This document shows positions 23,801 through 34,957 of a stretch of DNA of 64,000 nucleotides, piece by piece. The notes under the pieces are model-generated. The model did no database searches. It worked only from the letters and a program-made list of their open reading frames with translations, and was not told the origin of the DNA. Position numbers and translations under genes: made by a program. How positions within the stretch are numbered: the stretch's first letter is position 1; every line of letters starts with the position of its first letter. Source of the stretch: Corylus avellana. Taxonomy: Eukaryota; Streptophyta; Magnoliopsida; Fagales; Betulaceae. The stretch spans positions 14,214,677 to 14,278,676 of the forward strand of contig NC_081547.1 of NCBI RefSeq assembly GCF_901000735.1, in the 5' to 3' direction.

Positions 23801-26800
23801 TTTAAGAGAGAAAAATTTCAAACAAACGATTCCCCAAGTGAAGGTGAAGGACGGTGAGGAAATGTCGTATGAGACGGCCACAATCGCGATGAGGAGGGCC
23901 GTCAACATCTTTACAGCCTTGCAGGCCAGCGACGGCCATTGGCCTGCTGAAAATACTTGTGGAATATATGCCCTTCCTCCCATGGTACGTATCTTCTTTT
24001 CATCTCCATTATTCATCATTAACATCTCTTCATTGAAACACACGTACACAGGAAGAGAAAGTAAGGATTAATGGACGATGGAAACATTTTTTTAACAGGA
24101 TTTTTCATGCTTTTATTCAACTTAATCACAATGCTGCTAACATGTGTATTTGTATGTTAAAATAGATGTTTATAGCTTCCAATATTCTAATAATGCATAT
24201 GAACATCATATCTTCTAATATTCAATGCTTAATCCACTCATTTACATGATAATGTATAACTCTGCATGCATGATAATATAAAAAGGGAAAATTATACTTT
24301 ACCTGCTTAATGTTTTACCCGATTTGTAATTTAATTTCCAATGCTTAAAAATTTGCAATATACCTCAATAAAGTATCAAAAATTTGTAATGTAGCCACTC
24401 CGTTAACAATTTCCGACCAATTTGACAGAAAATTGCTTATGAGCAATGTACGTGAATTTTTTTGTATAAAATTTCCAAAATTGCCCCCATGTATTTTTAA
24501 AAATTTTCAAGAATGCCCTCAATCCAATAAACCAAAAAAGAATAAAATAAAATAATTGGGGTTGGCCGTAGCCAACCCCAATCCGGCCATTTGGGGGTGT
24601 CTCTTTTGCCACTTGAGGGTGGTCGAGGGTTTGGGGGTGGTTTCGGCCACCCCCATTTGGCCCCTTGGGGGTGATCAGCCACCCCCCACAGGCCATGGGG
24701 GTGGATCACCCAAATGGGCATTGGGGTGGCTACGGTCAACCCCAATTTACCGAATTGCGTTAAGACATAGATATGTAACATAAAATAGCAACTTTTATAG
24801 AACAATGTAAACATAAAATATAAATTGTATTTTCTTTGAAACCACTTATTTTATCTAAAAGAATTTGATAAAATATGAGAATCATGTTATAACTCCAACC
24901 ACCAACTAAAACAAAAGATAATGCAAACACAGAATAATCATGCACAACGAAAATTAATACATCAAAATCACAACACCAAAAGTTGGTGACAAAGTAGAAA
25001 ACCCTTTGAACCAATCAAACGGAAAAACCACTCCGGGGCCGCCAAACCCTAGAAATCAATATAGGAAAATTCCGATTACAGACAGTAGAAAATACTCACA
25101 ACCTCTTGTGACTCTCTAGACTCTATAAGAACAACACACTCACTTGCTTGTTTCCTAGCCGATTATCTTCATGGAGTGCTTGTACTTACCAATCATTTGG
25201 TAGACTTCTTCACAGTTGTAGAACAAGCATAGTTGTAGATCAATATGGAACGACAATCAACACATCAAGAGAAAGGACATCCCGAAGCTTTCACCACTTC
25301 CTCTCTTGGAAGCCAACTCACAAGAACTAACTACTCGGAGGAAAATCTTTGAGACTATCAAGAAAAAATACCCAAAATTTCTAGCATGAACAATAACATG
25401 AAAAAGACTTTATAGGAAAGAAATTTTACTCATCACGTCTTAACATGACTCATTTCGCATTAAGACATGATGAACAAAATATGCAGATCTAAGATGTGGA
25501 AATATTCAAGTCTTAACGGGAAAGAAATCTTGTCATGACATGATGAGTAAAATTATCTCAGCCCCGTCACAAGTTTGTCCTGACGAGATAACATTTAGTT
25601 TAATCTTCAGTCACGTCACATGTCCCGTCCTGACAAGGCATCTGACAAGAAACTAGGGAGCTCATTCTTCAGTCACATCACATACCCGTCTTGACGAGGC
25701 ATCTGACAAGAAAACAGTGAGTACATCTCAAAGTGCCGTCACCTACCCGTCATGACTCACCATCTGATGAGAAAACAGTGAGCAGTCATTAAGGTGCCGT
25801 TGCTAGCCTGTCATGACACTCAGCTAAACCCTAATAACTCTTTTAATACTCCCCCTTAAGCTGTAGCATATATATCACATAAATCTAGCTTGGAAGAAAC
25901 AAGCAAACAAAAAACACCTAGAAAAATACACTCTAAGACTCTCCCTCAAGCTGGAACAGCTTAGAGCGCATAATACAAAGACTGAATAAAATAACAAGAA
26001 AATTTGCTAAAAACTTCAACATCGGTTGAAAACTCGCCAAAAATTGTAGTGAGGGGTTGGATCTCTCCGAAAAACACCAAGGCCAATAGGATCTTGCCGG
26101 AAAACAACAAGGATTGGTCGAAACCCACCACAAAACACCAAGGTCGGTCGAATCTCGCTGCAAAACACTAAGAGTAGATCAAATCTCACCGCAAAACACC
26201 AAGGCCGGATGAATCTCACCGCAAAACACTAAGGCTAGTAAAATCTCACCGGAAAACAACTAACCAGTCGGAAACCACTGCAAAACAACAAAGCCAGTTG
26301 GATCTAACCGCAAAACACCATGGCCGGTTGTATCTTGATAACAAACGATGATCACGTTTCCTGTGATCAACCAACAACAACGAGAACTTGAACGGGAACT
26401 TCTCCCCTTAAGCAACAAACCTGATGGAAGCTTCATGTAGCCCAAACTAATATGAACTAGGCTAAAACACCATTGAACCGAACATTAACCTCACTGGACC
26501 GGTCATAAAACCCACTAAACTGGTCGAGAAAGGCATTGAACTGGTCAAAGACGAATTGAACCGGCTGTAAAAGAGAGTGAACCAGTATCCAAACCCTCTG
26601 AACTGGGAAGAAAACTAATGCACCAGTTCCAAAAAAAATTGAACAAGTCTGAAACCACGTTGAACCAGTTTGAAAACACACTAAACTAGTAAGAAAACGA
26701 ATGAACCAGTCTAAAACCACATTGAACTGGACCTAGAAGCCATTGAATTGGTATAAAAACACATTAAACTGGTCTAAAACAGCAAAACCAATTATCATTA

Positions 26801-29800
26801 ACTAGGATAAGGAAGATCCAAATATAACTCCAGCTATCCTTATCCAAGGATAGGAATATCAAGCATGAGTAGCCAAACAGAGATCGTCTTTTCCAACAAA
26901 TTTGCCAAAAACCTGCCGGTGATGACCAACACTCACAGAAATGGCTGAATATTGCCAAACTTTGCCAGAAACATCTCTCATAACACCATAGAAGTCACCA
27001 AAGAACTCAAAAAAGCCATTAAATGCCACAAATATGCCGAAAAGCACCATAACCACTACCGGCAACCACGAAAACCACTGTTAATGGCCAGAGCCGGTAA
27101 GCATCACAGAAACCTTTGACTAACATGAGAACTACTGAGAGGAACACCTCTAAATGACCGAAACCATCACAGAGCACCAAAAGAAACAATTTTTTTTTTT
27201 TTTTCCTCTCGGTCTCCAAGAACAACTCTAAAGCTTCATCAAGGCAGGACGGTGCTGCCACTAGAAGGAGACTCACCAACAATAGGTGTGAGGTTCAACC
27301 AAAAGAAAAAGAGTGGAAAACTATTAAAAATAAAGGGAACAAAATTTAAACCCTAAGGCTTTAATACCATGTTGTAGTTTGCATGAACGATTTAGACACA
27401 AAAGGTGGAAGCACGTTACTCCCTACTTGTTACTTAGTCTGCCACACATCTTATTATATAGGGTTAGAGAAATAGCACAATCACCAAAATACCTCCAAAC
27501 TCTAATAACTCTTCTAACACGTGTCATGTAGAAAATATCTCCAATTAATAAATTACGGAGCAAAACAATTAATAAAATAATATAGAAAAATTAAAACCAA
27601 AATCAAACACACAATCAATAAATGATTTTATTAATCAAGTGATCAAACTCTTTGAAGAACTTTTCAAAGGTAAAACATTTTGGAGCAGCCAAACCATGTA
27701 AACAAATCCATTATAAAAGAATAAGAGATTACAAGTTGTTCATACTTATAAAACATTTGAAGTTGGCATACCCTTATACTAGATAAGCGAGCCACTTTCT
27801 CTCTACCGCTATAGCTCTTCCATAACCTTTGGACAATTCTTCTACTTGAACTCTTCTACCGAAACTTTGGTGGCTAAAGGTTTGTGATTTGCGTAATGGT
27901 CTGGTTTACAAAAACTCCAAAAGAGAATATAGAATCACAGCTTAGAAAACAAAGAACTCTTTCGGCACAAAAAAATTAAAGGCATAAATACTGTGTAATG
28001 AATGGCTTTAGCACCTTAGAAATCATGCTTAGTAGTTCTTATATAGCCAAAGTTGAAATCCATGTGTTTCACGTCAAATTGAAACCTCAAATTGGGATTT
28101 TGACAATTTGAGAAAAAAATGGTTGCTTTGACAATGAGTTGGAGAAAAATCTGGTGTTTTCGTCTTGCTCCTTTTTCTTGTTCCATGCTGATGTTTCTTT
28201 CTCTCATTGGACGACAGAAAATGTTGTGTTTGTGCAAAATCCTTATAGAAGTTATTCTCATATTCACCATTATGGTCAAATGCAAGGGCTTAATATTGTT
28301 CCCACATTATTTTTCAAGCTTATCATTAATGAGATAAATATATATACATAGCATGAGAATTCATTAGCCAAGGTGATGAAATGTTAATTGCAATTGATAT
28401 AAGTTAGGAAGAAAAGATCTACTGAAATCAGTATGAATTAAATCCGAAGATCTTTTCCTTTTAGTCTTAACCAACATAATTTTATATAACTAAGATGTAC
28501 ATATATAGCATAATGAGTGCTAGGGACCATCTTTTTATCCTATTTTTATTCTCCTAAAGCTGATGTGACTTTAAAAATCACCATTAAATTTTAGATGAAT
28601 CATACTTGAATTTTGATCTAATAGTGATTTTAAAAGCCACATCAGCTTTAGAATGATAAAAAGATGGTCTTTAGCATTACTCATAGCATAATAGACTTAG
28701 TGATGATTGTTAATGTTTGCTCATATATTTGTTTTGGGTTAATATGAGAATTAATGCTTTGTCAGACGTTTAGCCTTTAACATCTAATAGGTGGCCAAAT
28801 TAGAGTATGTAATTCATTGAGGATTGTTTTGGGTTAAATAAGCACAGCTCTTTATCTAGTTGATACAATTTCTAACTAGAATTAATTTTAAAAAAAAAAA
28901 TTGAAAAAACAAAAAGTGCAGGTCATCTGTCTATACATTACAGGGCATCTTGATATTGTGTTCTCTGTAGAACATCGCAAAGAAATCCTTCGATATATAT
29001 ACAATCAACAGGTACATTAATTTCTCACAAAATTTTAAGATATTATAAAGTTGCACTAATTGATTTTCTAAGTTATGTTTGCACAGCATGAAGATGGTGG
29101 GTGGGGACTGCATTTAGAAGGTAATAGTAGCATGTTTAGCACAACTTTGTGCTACGTTACTATGCGTATACTTGGAGAAGGAGTAGAAGGTGGTCAAGAA
29201 AATGCTTGTGCGAGGGCTCGGAAGTGGATTCTGGATCATGGTGGTGCAACACATATACTATCTTGGGGAAAGATTTGGCTTTCGGTACAATATAATAAAT
29301 TAAAACACATATTTTATTGTTTTCCTGATCAAGCAATTATTTAGTACCTACCATTTTCTTGTAGTTGCTTGGTGTGTATGAATGGTCTGGGTGCAAGCCG
29401 ATGCCCCCAGAGTTTTGGCTATTTCCTCCGATTGATCCTGGTTTGCACAATTTCCTTTTACACATATATATTGATTGTAATTATCATGAGAAATGCTTCT
29501 TTGCATTTTCGTGTTTATCTCATGTATATCTCCTCTGGGTTGGCATATTTCAACTATTATTGGTGTTTTTTGTCATTTCTAATTAAGGGTGGATGAAGTA
29601 TGCAAACTTATCTCCTCTGGGTTGGCATATTTCAACTATTATTGGTGTTTTTTGTCATTTCTAATTAAGGGTGGATGAAGTATGCAAACTTAGGGGGAGA
29701 TATACACGAGATGGATACCAAAATGCAAAGAGATATTTCTCAATTATGATACTAAAATAGCTTTTCGGAAATATTAATTAATATTATATATATCTCATAC

Positions 29801-31126
29801 GTACATGCAGCAAAACTTTGGTGCTATCTTCGGGTAACTTATTTTCCCATCTCGTATTTGTATGGGAAGAGGTTTGTTGGCCGGATAACACCTCTCATTT
29901 TAGAATTGAGAAAAGAGCTCTATGTTGAACCTTACCATAGTATTAACTGGAGGAGAGCACGCCACTTATGTTCGAAGGTGATGATCAATACATCTCGATT
30001 TTCCTTAAGCACAAATATGGTCAAAGTTTTGCATATATACATACCATTTAACAACATTTGATTCCATATATAGAAGAAAATGATTTTGTAAAATTGTTGT
30101 AGGAGGATCTCTATCATCCTCATCATTGGATACAAGATTTTCTTTGGGATGGTGTTTACATGCTAACGGAGCCTGTTCTAACTCGTTGGCCTTTTAACAA
30201 GTTGAGAAATAAGGCTCTTCAACTAGTGATGAAACACATTCATTATGAAGATGAGAGTAGTCGGTACATTGTCATTGGAGGGGTGGACAAGGTAACACTA
30301 TTTTTACATAAAGGGATATATAGAGTAAGGGGAAACTTCACCTACACTCATGATATTTTATCACTTTTGTAATCAGATGTTCATTCTTTAAATCCTAATA
30401 GATGACGCAAAAATACCCAAAATTGACCCCAGTTAAAAAAATTGCAATTGACTGCTATGTTGACCCACGCCTAAGCCAGTGGGTTCCATGTTTTTTCTTT
30501 TTTAAAAATTAAATTATTTAATAAGGGTAATTTTTATTTTTAAAATTTATATATATATATATATATCATGATCAAGTTATATATGCCCACGCCTTAACTT
30601 GAGACTTTTATGCCACTTCAATTGGACAGCCATTCTTTATGCTATCTACTTGGATTGAAGATCCAAATGGGGATTACTTTAAGAAGCATCTTGCTAGGAT
30701 ACATGATATCTTATGGGTTGGAGAAGATGGATTGAAGTTGCAGGTTAGTAGATATTAGTCACAACTATCATATAATCTTGAGAACTTGCAGTTTTTATTT
30801 ATCCAAGTTTCTTAATTTTTTTTTTTAAAAAAAATATATCTTTCGCTTAATTTTCAATAACATTGGAGATGCTTCCAAATTATGCCTTTCAATTTATATT
30901 TAGCCTTGCACTATGACATTTCTATTTTTTTTTTTTTTCTTTTAAATTACTAGTTGTCTAGCCAATTTTCATGTCTCCTATTCACATGCAGGCTTGCGGT
31001 AGCCAGGTTTGGGATGCTAGCTTTACCATCCAAGCTTTGCTCGCTACTAATCTCAGTGATGAAATTGGACCTACCCTTATGAAAGCACACAACTTTCTAA
31101 AGAAATCCCAGGTTTTTCTCAAATAC

Positions 31127-31167
<41 letters not shown>

Positions 31168-33515
31168 CACCAATTATGGATTGCGCGAAAACAATTTGTA
31201 AATGACTTTATACTAAAAGTTGTAGTACCCCAAACAATTTTCATACCTATACATACCGTCTCTTCGGGCATCATGTTTGTTTTTACATGTGTTTGATGAG
31301 ATCTTTTTCTTTAACATTTTGCCTTGTCAACAAACATAAATTTAAAAAGGTCAAGGATAATCCTCCTGGAGACTTTAGAAGGATGTTTCGTCACATTACT
31401 AAAGGGGGATGGACGTTCTCTGATGAAGATCATGGATGGACTGTTTCTGATTGCACTGCAGAAGCTTTAAAGGTAACTAATTATGTTCAACTACAATTCA
31501 TTTGAGACTTGAACCTCATCCACATTTAAAGGGATTGCTCATTGAGCTATCTTATATGATAGTGTTGCTTGTTGCTATCTATGCTGCCACCCGAAATTGT
31601 TGGTGAGAAAATGGAGCCTGAAGAGTTATATGACTCAGTCAATTTCATACTCTCTCTACAGGTTAGAATTAGACTGCACTGCAATTGTGTATTTCAACTA
31701 CTCTATATATGTTTGCTCAAATTAGATAAACTTGAGTTCCATTTTTCTCTCAAAGATATTACTATGATAAAAAGCTCCATCTTATGAAACTATTGCAGAG
31801 TGAAAATGGTGGTGTACCAGGCTGGGAGCCAGCAACTGGTGCGTCGTGGTTGGAGGTAAATGCTTTAACATGTTCCTTTAAGAGATACTTCTATCACATA
31901 TAATGTTAGTGAAAAAATTGAAGTATTATTCTTTTGCCAGCATCTTTAGCAATCATTGACCAAATTAAGCTATTCTCTTTCTGTGTTGTTTTTCAGCTTA
32001 TTAATCCTGTAGAATTTCTTGAGGACAATGTCGTTGAGCATGAGTAAGACTTGGCACCTTTTATTTCTAAAAGTTATTTAGCTTTTAAATTACTTAAGGA
32101 CTAAAAACCAAGTGATTCAGGTATGTTGAGTGCACTTCATCAACAATACAGGCATTGGTTTTGTTCAAGAAATTATATCCAGAGCATAGGAAGAAAGAGA
32201 TCGAAATTTTCATCAGAAAAGCTGTACAGTACCTAGAAGACGAACAAAAGCCTAGTGGCTCATGGTATGTTTCTTTGTTGAGTTACTATATTCGTTTGAG
32301 TCATTTTTCGATTATTCACAAGGAAGCATGATTATATATATAAAAGCACTTCTACGGTATTAAATTACTACTTATCCAAAAAAACTTAAAGATGATAAGA
32401 AAATTTTATATTTAATCATATAAATCTCCACCTTATATGTGGGCTCAAACTCTCATTTAATAAGTGAAGCTCAACACATTTGAATATTTAATTAAAATTA
32501 GAAGTAAATTATCGAAGTCAAGGTTCGAACTCAATACCTTTATTTTGATACCAAGTTAAATTATCACTCTTTCCAAAATCTTAAGCTAATAGGAATTGAT
32601 GAATTTAAACATTTAATTTATATTCTAACATGCAGGTATGGGATTTGGGGAATTTGCTTCATATATGCAACCTGGTTTGCACTTGTAGGGCTAGAAGCTG
32701 CTGGTAAGACTTATAACAATTGTCTGGCAATGCGAAAAGGTGTAGAATTTCTACTCAAAACACAAAATGATGATGGCGGTTGGGGAGAGAGCTATCTTTC
32801 ATGCCCAAACAAGGTAGTTTATTTGCTTCAAAATAATCTTTCTTATGCCCTCATTGATCCCTAAGTTTAGTTAATGGAGTAACAAAGATCTGATCTTGAG
32901 TTAATTGCTGAAAATATTCAATACTGTAATGTTTGGGCCTATCTCTGACTATCTCCAATTATTGTCTATGGTTTACAGGAATATACGCCTCTTAAGGGAA
33001 ATAAATCAAATTTGGTGCAGACTGCAATGGCTTTGATGGGCCTAATTCATGCTCAGCAGGTGACTTCATGATTTAAGCATTCTATAGTTAACACTCCATG
33101 CATAAATCATTTTAATTTTTCATGTAGTCTTTTCAAAAAATTGAAGAATTAAATTTTATGTCATATATAATAGGCACAAAGAGACCCTACTCCTCTTCAT
33201 CGTGCAGCAAAACTATTGATAAATGCTCAAATGGAGAGTGGTGATTTCCCCCAACAGGTACCACTCCTCCTTGTCTTAATCATTAGAAAATCAGTGAAAC
33301 AACCCAATTAGCTTTTATTTATATTAGAAAATGGTTTTGTCATATCCAATGTGTACGTAGCATATAACTATTTACTACTATTTTTATTGTAGGAGGTTAT
33401 CGGAGCATTTATGAAGAATAACATGTCGCACTACGCACTTTTCAGGAGTACCTTCCCATTGTGGGCACTTGCAGAATATCGCAATCATCTTTCATTTTCT
33501 AGCCAACCTATTTAA
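20862..33515 (+). CDS. Oxidosqualene cyclase (triterpene synthase) copy 1, 18 exons, intact
   Basis: Cyclises 2,3-oxidosqualene to a pentacyclic or related triterpene, the first committed step of triterpenoid synthesis, normally on the ER membrane. Exons: 20862-21062, 23799-23984, 28922-29011, 29087-29284, 29365-29440, 29811-29977, 30103-30291, 30630-30743, 30992-31111, 31350-31472, 31563-31661, 31799-31855, 31997-32043, 32121-32264, 32636-32813, 32979-33059, 33174-33257, 33393-33515. All introns are GT..AG. The exons total 2277 nt, giving 758 residues with no internal stop; plant OSCs are about 755-770. The start [10 protein letters not shown] is the usual family N-terminus. QW motifs lie at residues 159-165, 598-604 and 647-653, and the catalytic DCTAE at 481-485. 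Oddities: the product-specificity motif MWCYCR reads LWCYLR (253-258), the loop just before it is about three residues short, and residue 730 is Ser where copy 2 has Leu. The family call is firm. The beta-amyrin/lupeol-type subgroup is likely, but the actual product cannot be read from sequence. Confidence 0.93.
21063..23798 (+). other. OSC1 intron 1 (2.7 kb)
   Basis: GT..AG intron. It holds non-coding sequence shared with copy 2 (42288-45078), including one MITE-like block at about 22340-22770 and the Tourist MITE at 22928-23333. No independent gene. Confidence 0.8.
22928..23333. mobile_element. Tourist-like MITE in OSC1 intron 1
   Basis: Left end GAGCATTCACAGCAGC, right end GCTAGGAATGCTC, target duplication TTA (22925-22927 and 23334-23336). 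An internal hairpin at about 23034-23083 pairs TGCAACCC with GGGTTGCA around CAATGTATA. The orthologue is at 44193-44583. Confidence 0.75.
24558..24743. repeat. GC-rich array of mini-hairpins in OSC1 intron 2
   Basis: Serial short inverted repeats such as GGGGTTGGCCGTAGCCAACC and GGGGGTGG..CCACCCCC in an otherwise AT-rich intron. Same kind of sequence as inside the MITE at 7922-8491. The copy 2 equivalent is 45851-46041. Confidence 0.7.
24820..25848 (-). mobile_element. copia-type LTR fragment in OSC1 intron 2
   Basis: Minus orientation. The polypurine tract CTTAAGGGGGAG (as plus CTCCCCCTTAAG, 25849-25860) lies at its LTR border. It shares the GGAAAAACCACTCC segment and GACGAGG-containing repeats with the larger LTR at about 52100-54131. 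The left end is not defined. The copy 2 equivalent is about 46110-47146. Confidence 0.45.
26040..26335 (+). repeat. Minisatellite, about 31-bp unit, about nine units, OSC1 intron 2
   Basis: Degenerate units of the form CTCACCGCAAAACACCAAGG plus a CGGTCGGAT-like remainder. The copy 2 array (from about 47340) is cut by the second gap. Confidence 0.75.
26470..26780 (+). repeat. Minisatellite, about 28-bp unit, OSC1 intron 2
   Basis: About eleven degenerate units built on ATTGAACCGGT/ATTGAACTGG followed by CTAAAACC-like spacers. A second, distinct array lying just 3' of the first. Confidence 0.7.
27357..27519 (-). mobile_element. Short LTR with adjacent tRNA-Met-like primer site, minus strand
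   Basis: Read on the minus strand, 27519-27370 begins TGTTAGAAGAGTTATTAG and ends CTACAACA. It is followed by TGGTATTAAAGCC, a degenerate form of the tRNA-Met primer site TGGTATCAGAGC. A matching second LTR was not found. This may be the 5' end of a decayed copia element whose interior holds the minisatellites. Confidence 0.4.
28514..28683. mobile_element. Foldback MITE in OSC1 intron 2 (170 bp)
   Basis: The arms TGAGTGCTAGGGACCATC and the right end (reverse complement TGAGTAATGCTAAAGACC) extend about 65 bp. The direct repeat TAGCATAA (28506-28513 and 28684-28691) is an 8-9 bp target duplication, fitting hAT or Mutator-like. Confidence 0.7.
29528..29691 (+). repeat. 82-bp perfect tandem duplication in OSC1 intron 5
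   Basis: Units at 29528-29609 and 29610-29691 appear identical, each starting ATCTCCTCTGGGTTGGCATA. Lies between exon 5 and exon 6. The copy 2 equivalent is hidden in the second gap. Confidence 0.9.
31128..31167 (+). repeat. (TA)n microsatellite in OSC1 intron 9
   Basis: About 40 bp of alternating TA directly after exon 9. The tract in OSC2 (from 48361) has the same length, judged from equal spacing between unique flanks. Confidence 0.8.
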
Positions 33516-34463
33516 ACTATACATCATAGATTATAAGGTGTATGGAATTAACTAAGCAACTTATGAAGCAAGTTGATGAACTATGTTGTATCAAAGTCTA
33601 TATACATAGTCCAAGGTACGAGGACATGCAACGAATTATTCGAAGTCCATGCATAGTCCTAAGTAAAGTGATTGAGACATAGCTTGAAAAAGAATAAACA
33701 AGTAAATGATAAAGGTCTATGAAATTACATTTTCTAGTCCAATATTTTCTTAATTGAGGTTTCATTGATTGTTGCTTTTTTTTTTGGACATCATTGATTG
33801 TTGATTTTGGTTTGCTACAAGGGGTGTTAGAAAATAACCTATAATGATTTTTAGGTAGGCTCAAATATTGTTCAGTGATTATTTTATTTTTGGGCATTAT
33901 GCACCTTAGCTGTGTAGGAATAAATTTTCTCTTTAATATGGTAAACCGTATGTAGGTTGGAAAACCTAATCAGAGTATGAAGTTAATGATGGAAGATTCC
34001 ATTAGGTTTTCGATATAAAGGCTATATTCCCTCTCCTCTTTATCTCGAGATTCTCTACCGAATAATAGAATTTCATAGAAATCTATTTGGAAAAAAAAAA
34101 AAAAATGCAGTTTTTGACGGTGAGTTACTAATTGAAAGAACAACGAGGATCGTGTTCTACCCCAAAATCAAACGCATAAGCGATTTATATAGCCAAAATA
34201 AAAAGTTATGCTTAAAAATAAACCAACACAATAATAAAGAACATTCACACAACCACAATATAAGATTTGTTGACGAAGTGGAAAACCCTTTGAGCACCTT
34301 AAGGGAAAAACCACTCCAAAGCAGCAAAACCCAAAAAATCACTATATGAAGATTCACAGTTACATATTAGACGATACTCACTCCCTGGAGGACTTCTAGA
34401 CTTAGTAAGAACAACAAACTTCCCAGCTTGTCTCCATCGTGACCACCTTCATGCAGCGCATCT
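33516..34463. other. OSC1 3' flank with copia LTR remnant
   Basis: Contains the OSC1 3' end, then sequence equivalent to 51873-53053, including the GGAAAAACCACTCC segment of the minus-strand copia LTR (about 34090-34463), truncated by the inverted LTR at 34464. No gene. Confidence 0.6.
33693..33698 (+). promoter_or_regulatory. Poly(A) signal candidate of OSC1
   Basis: AATAAA occurs about 180 bp after the OSC1 stop codon. The same hexamer at the same relative position is kept behind OSC2 (50919-50924). Confidence 0.4.
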
Positions 34464-34828
34464 TGTTGTGCAAATTTATTTAACTCGCAAGTGTACGAAT
34501 CAATTGTAGTTAATGGATTGCAAGTGCGAGGTCGAACCCACAGAGAATTGTATTTTTGAAAGAGCAATTTAAATCTAAACTAATTAAATCCTAACCTAGT
34601 TCCAAAAGGGTTTTGAATTTTGGTTTTAAAAATTAAAAGACAAACATAAACTAAATAAACTAAACTAAGAGATAAAATACTAAGATTTGGGAATTCACAC
34701 TTATCGAATCATAACAACATACTTCCATGTTTATCAATATTAATATAAGGTTCTCACAATTAAAATCTTAGATATATTTTACTATGCTTCAACAGTAAAT
34801 CAAAATCATCCCATGTATCCATTCATTT
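34464..34828 (-). mobile_element. Inverted type A LTR fragment at the duplication junction
   Basis: Begins TGTTGTGCAAATTTATTTAA, the reverse complement of the type A LTR end, and continues for about 365 bp of LTR sequence in minus orientation. It then abuts the plus-oriented last 130 bp of the same LTR type (34829-34957). Its left edge cuts the copia LTR that continues in copy 2. Confidence 0.7.
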
Positions 34829-34957
34829 AATTATTTCAGATATAAATCATATAATTGTTCTTCAAAAATACAATTATCTGTGAGATTGACCACACATTTG
34901 CAACCCTTTATTGCAAACAATTCGTACACTTGCAAGTAATTAAAATTTTCACAACAA

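Larger units (their letters stand above)
23985..28921 (+). other. OSC1 intron 2 (4.9 kb), transposon-filled
   Basis: Largest intron, made up of GC-rich mini-hairpin DNA (24558-24743), a copia-type LTR fragment (about 24820-25848), two minisatellites, a small LTR with primer site (27357-27519), and a foldback MITE (28514-28683). No independent host gene recognised. Confidence 0.8.
8838..34463 (+). repeat. Segmental tandem duplication, copy 1 (contains OSC1)
   Basis: Starts inside the 3' end of a gypsy-like LTR and ends inside a copia LTR. It is collinear with 34829-53053. Matching anchors are the LTR end (about 8943 with 34940), a 209-bp LTR insertion (10231 with 35719), OSC exon 1 (20862 with 42087), exon 2 (23799 with 45079) and the last exon (33393 with 50622). 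Private to this copy: LINE-1 (11073-17197), the inverted-LTR element (19400-20186) and a 37-bp stretch near 30430. Confidence 0.9.

Noticed and set aside
28119..28351. Short overlapping plus-strand frames in OSC1 intron 2
   Set aside because: No recognisable domain; two overlapping frames in AT-rich intronic DNA, and no splice connection to the OSC exons.
30971..31201. Frame continuing from OSC exon 9 into a (TA)n tract
   Set aside because: It is read-through into the intron; the Ile-Tyr run is the microsatellite. Exon 9 ends at a GT donor at 31111.
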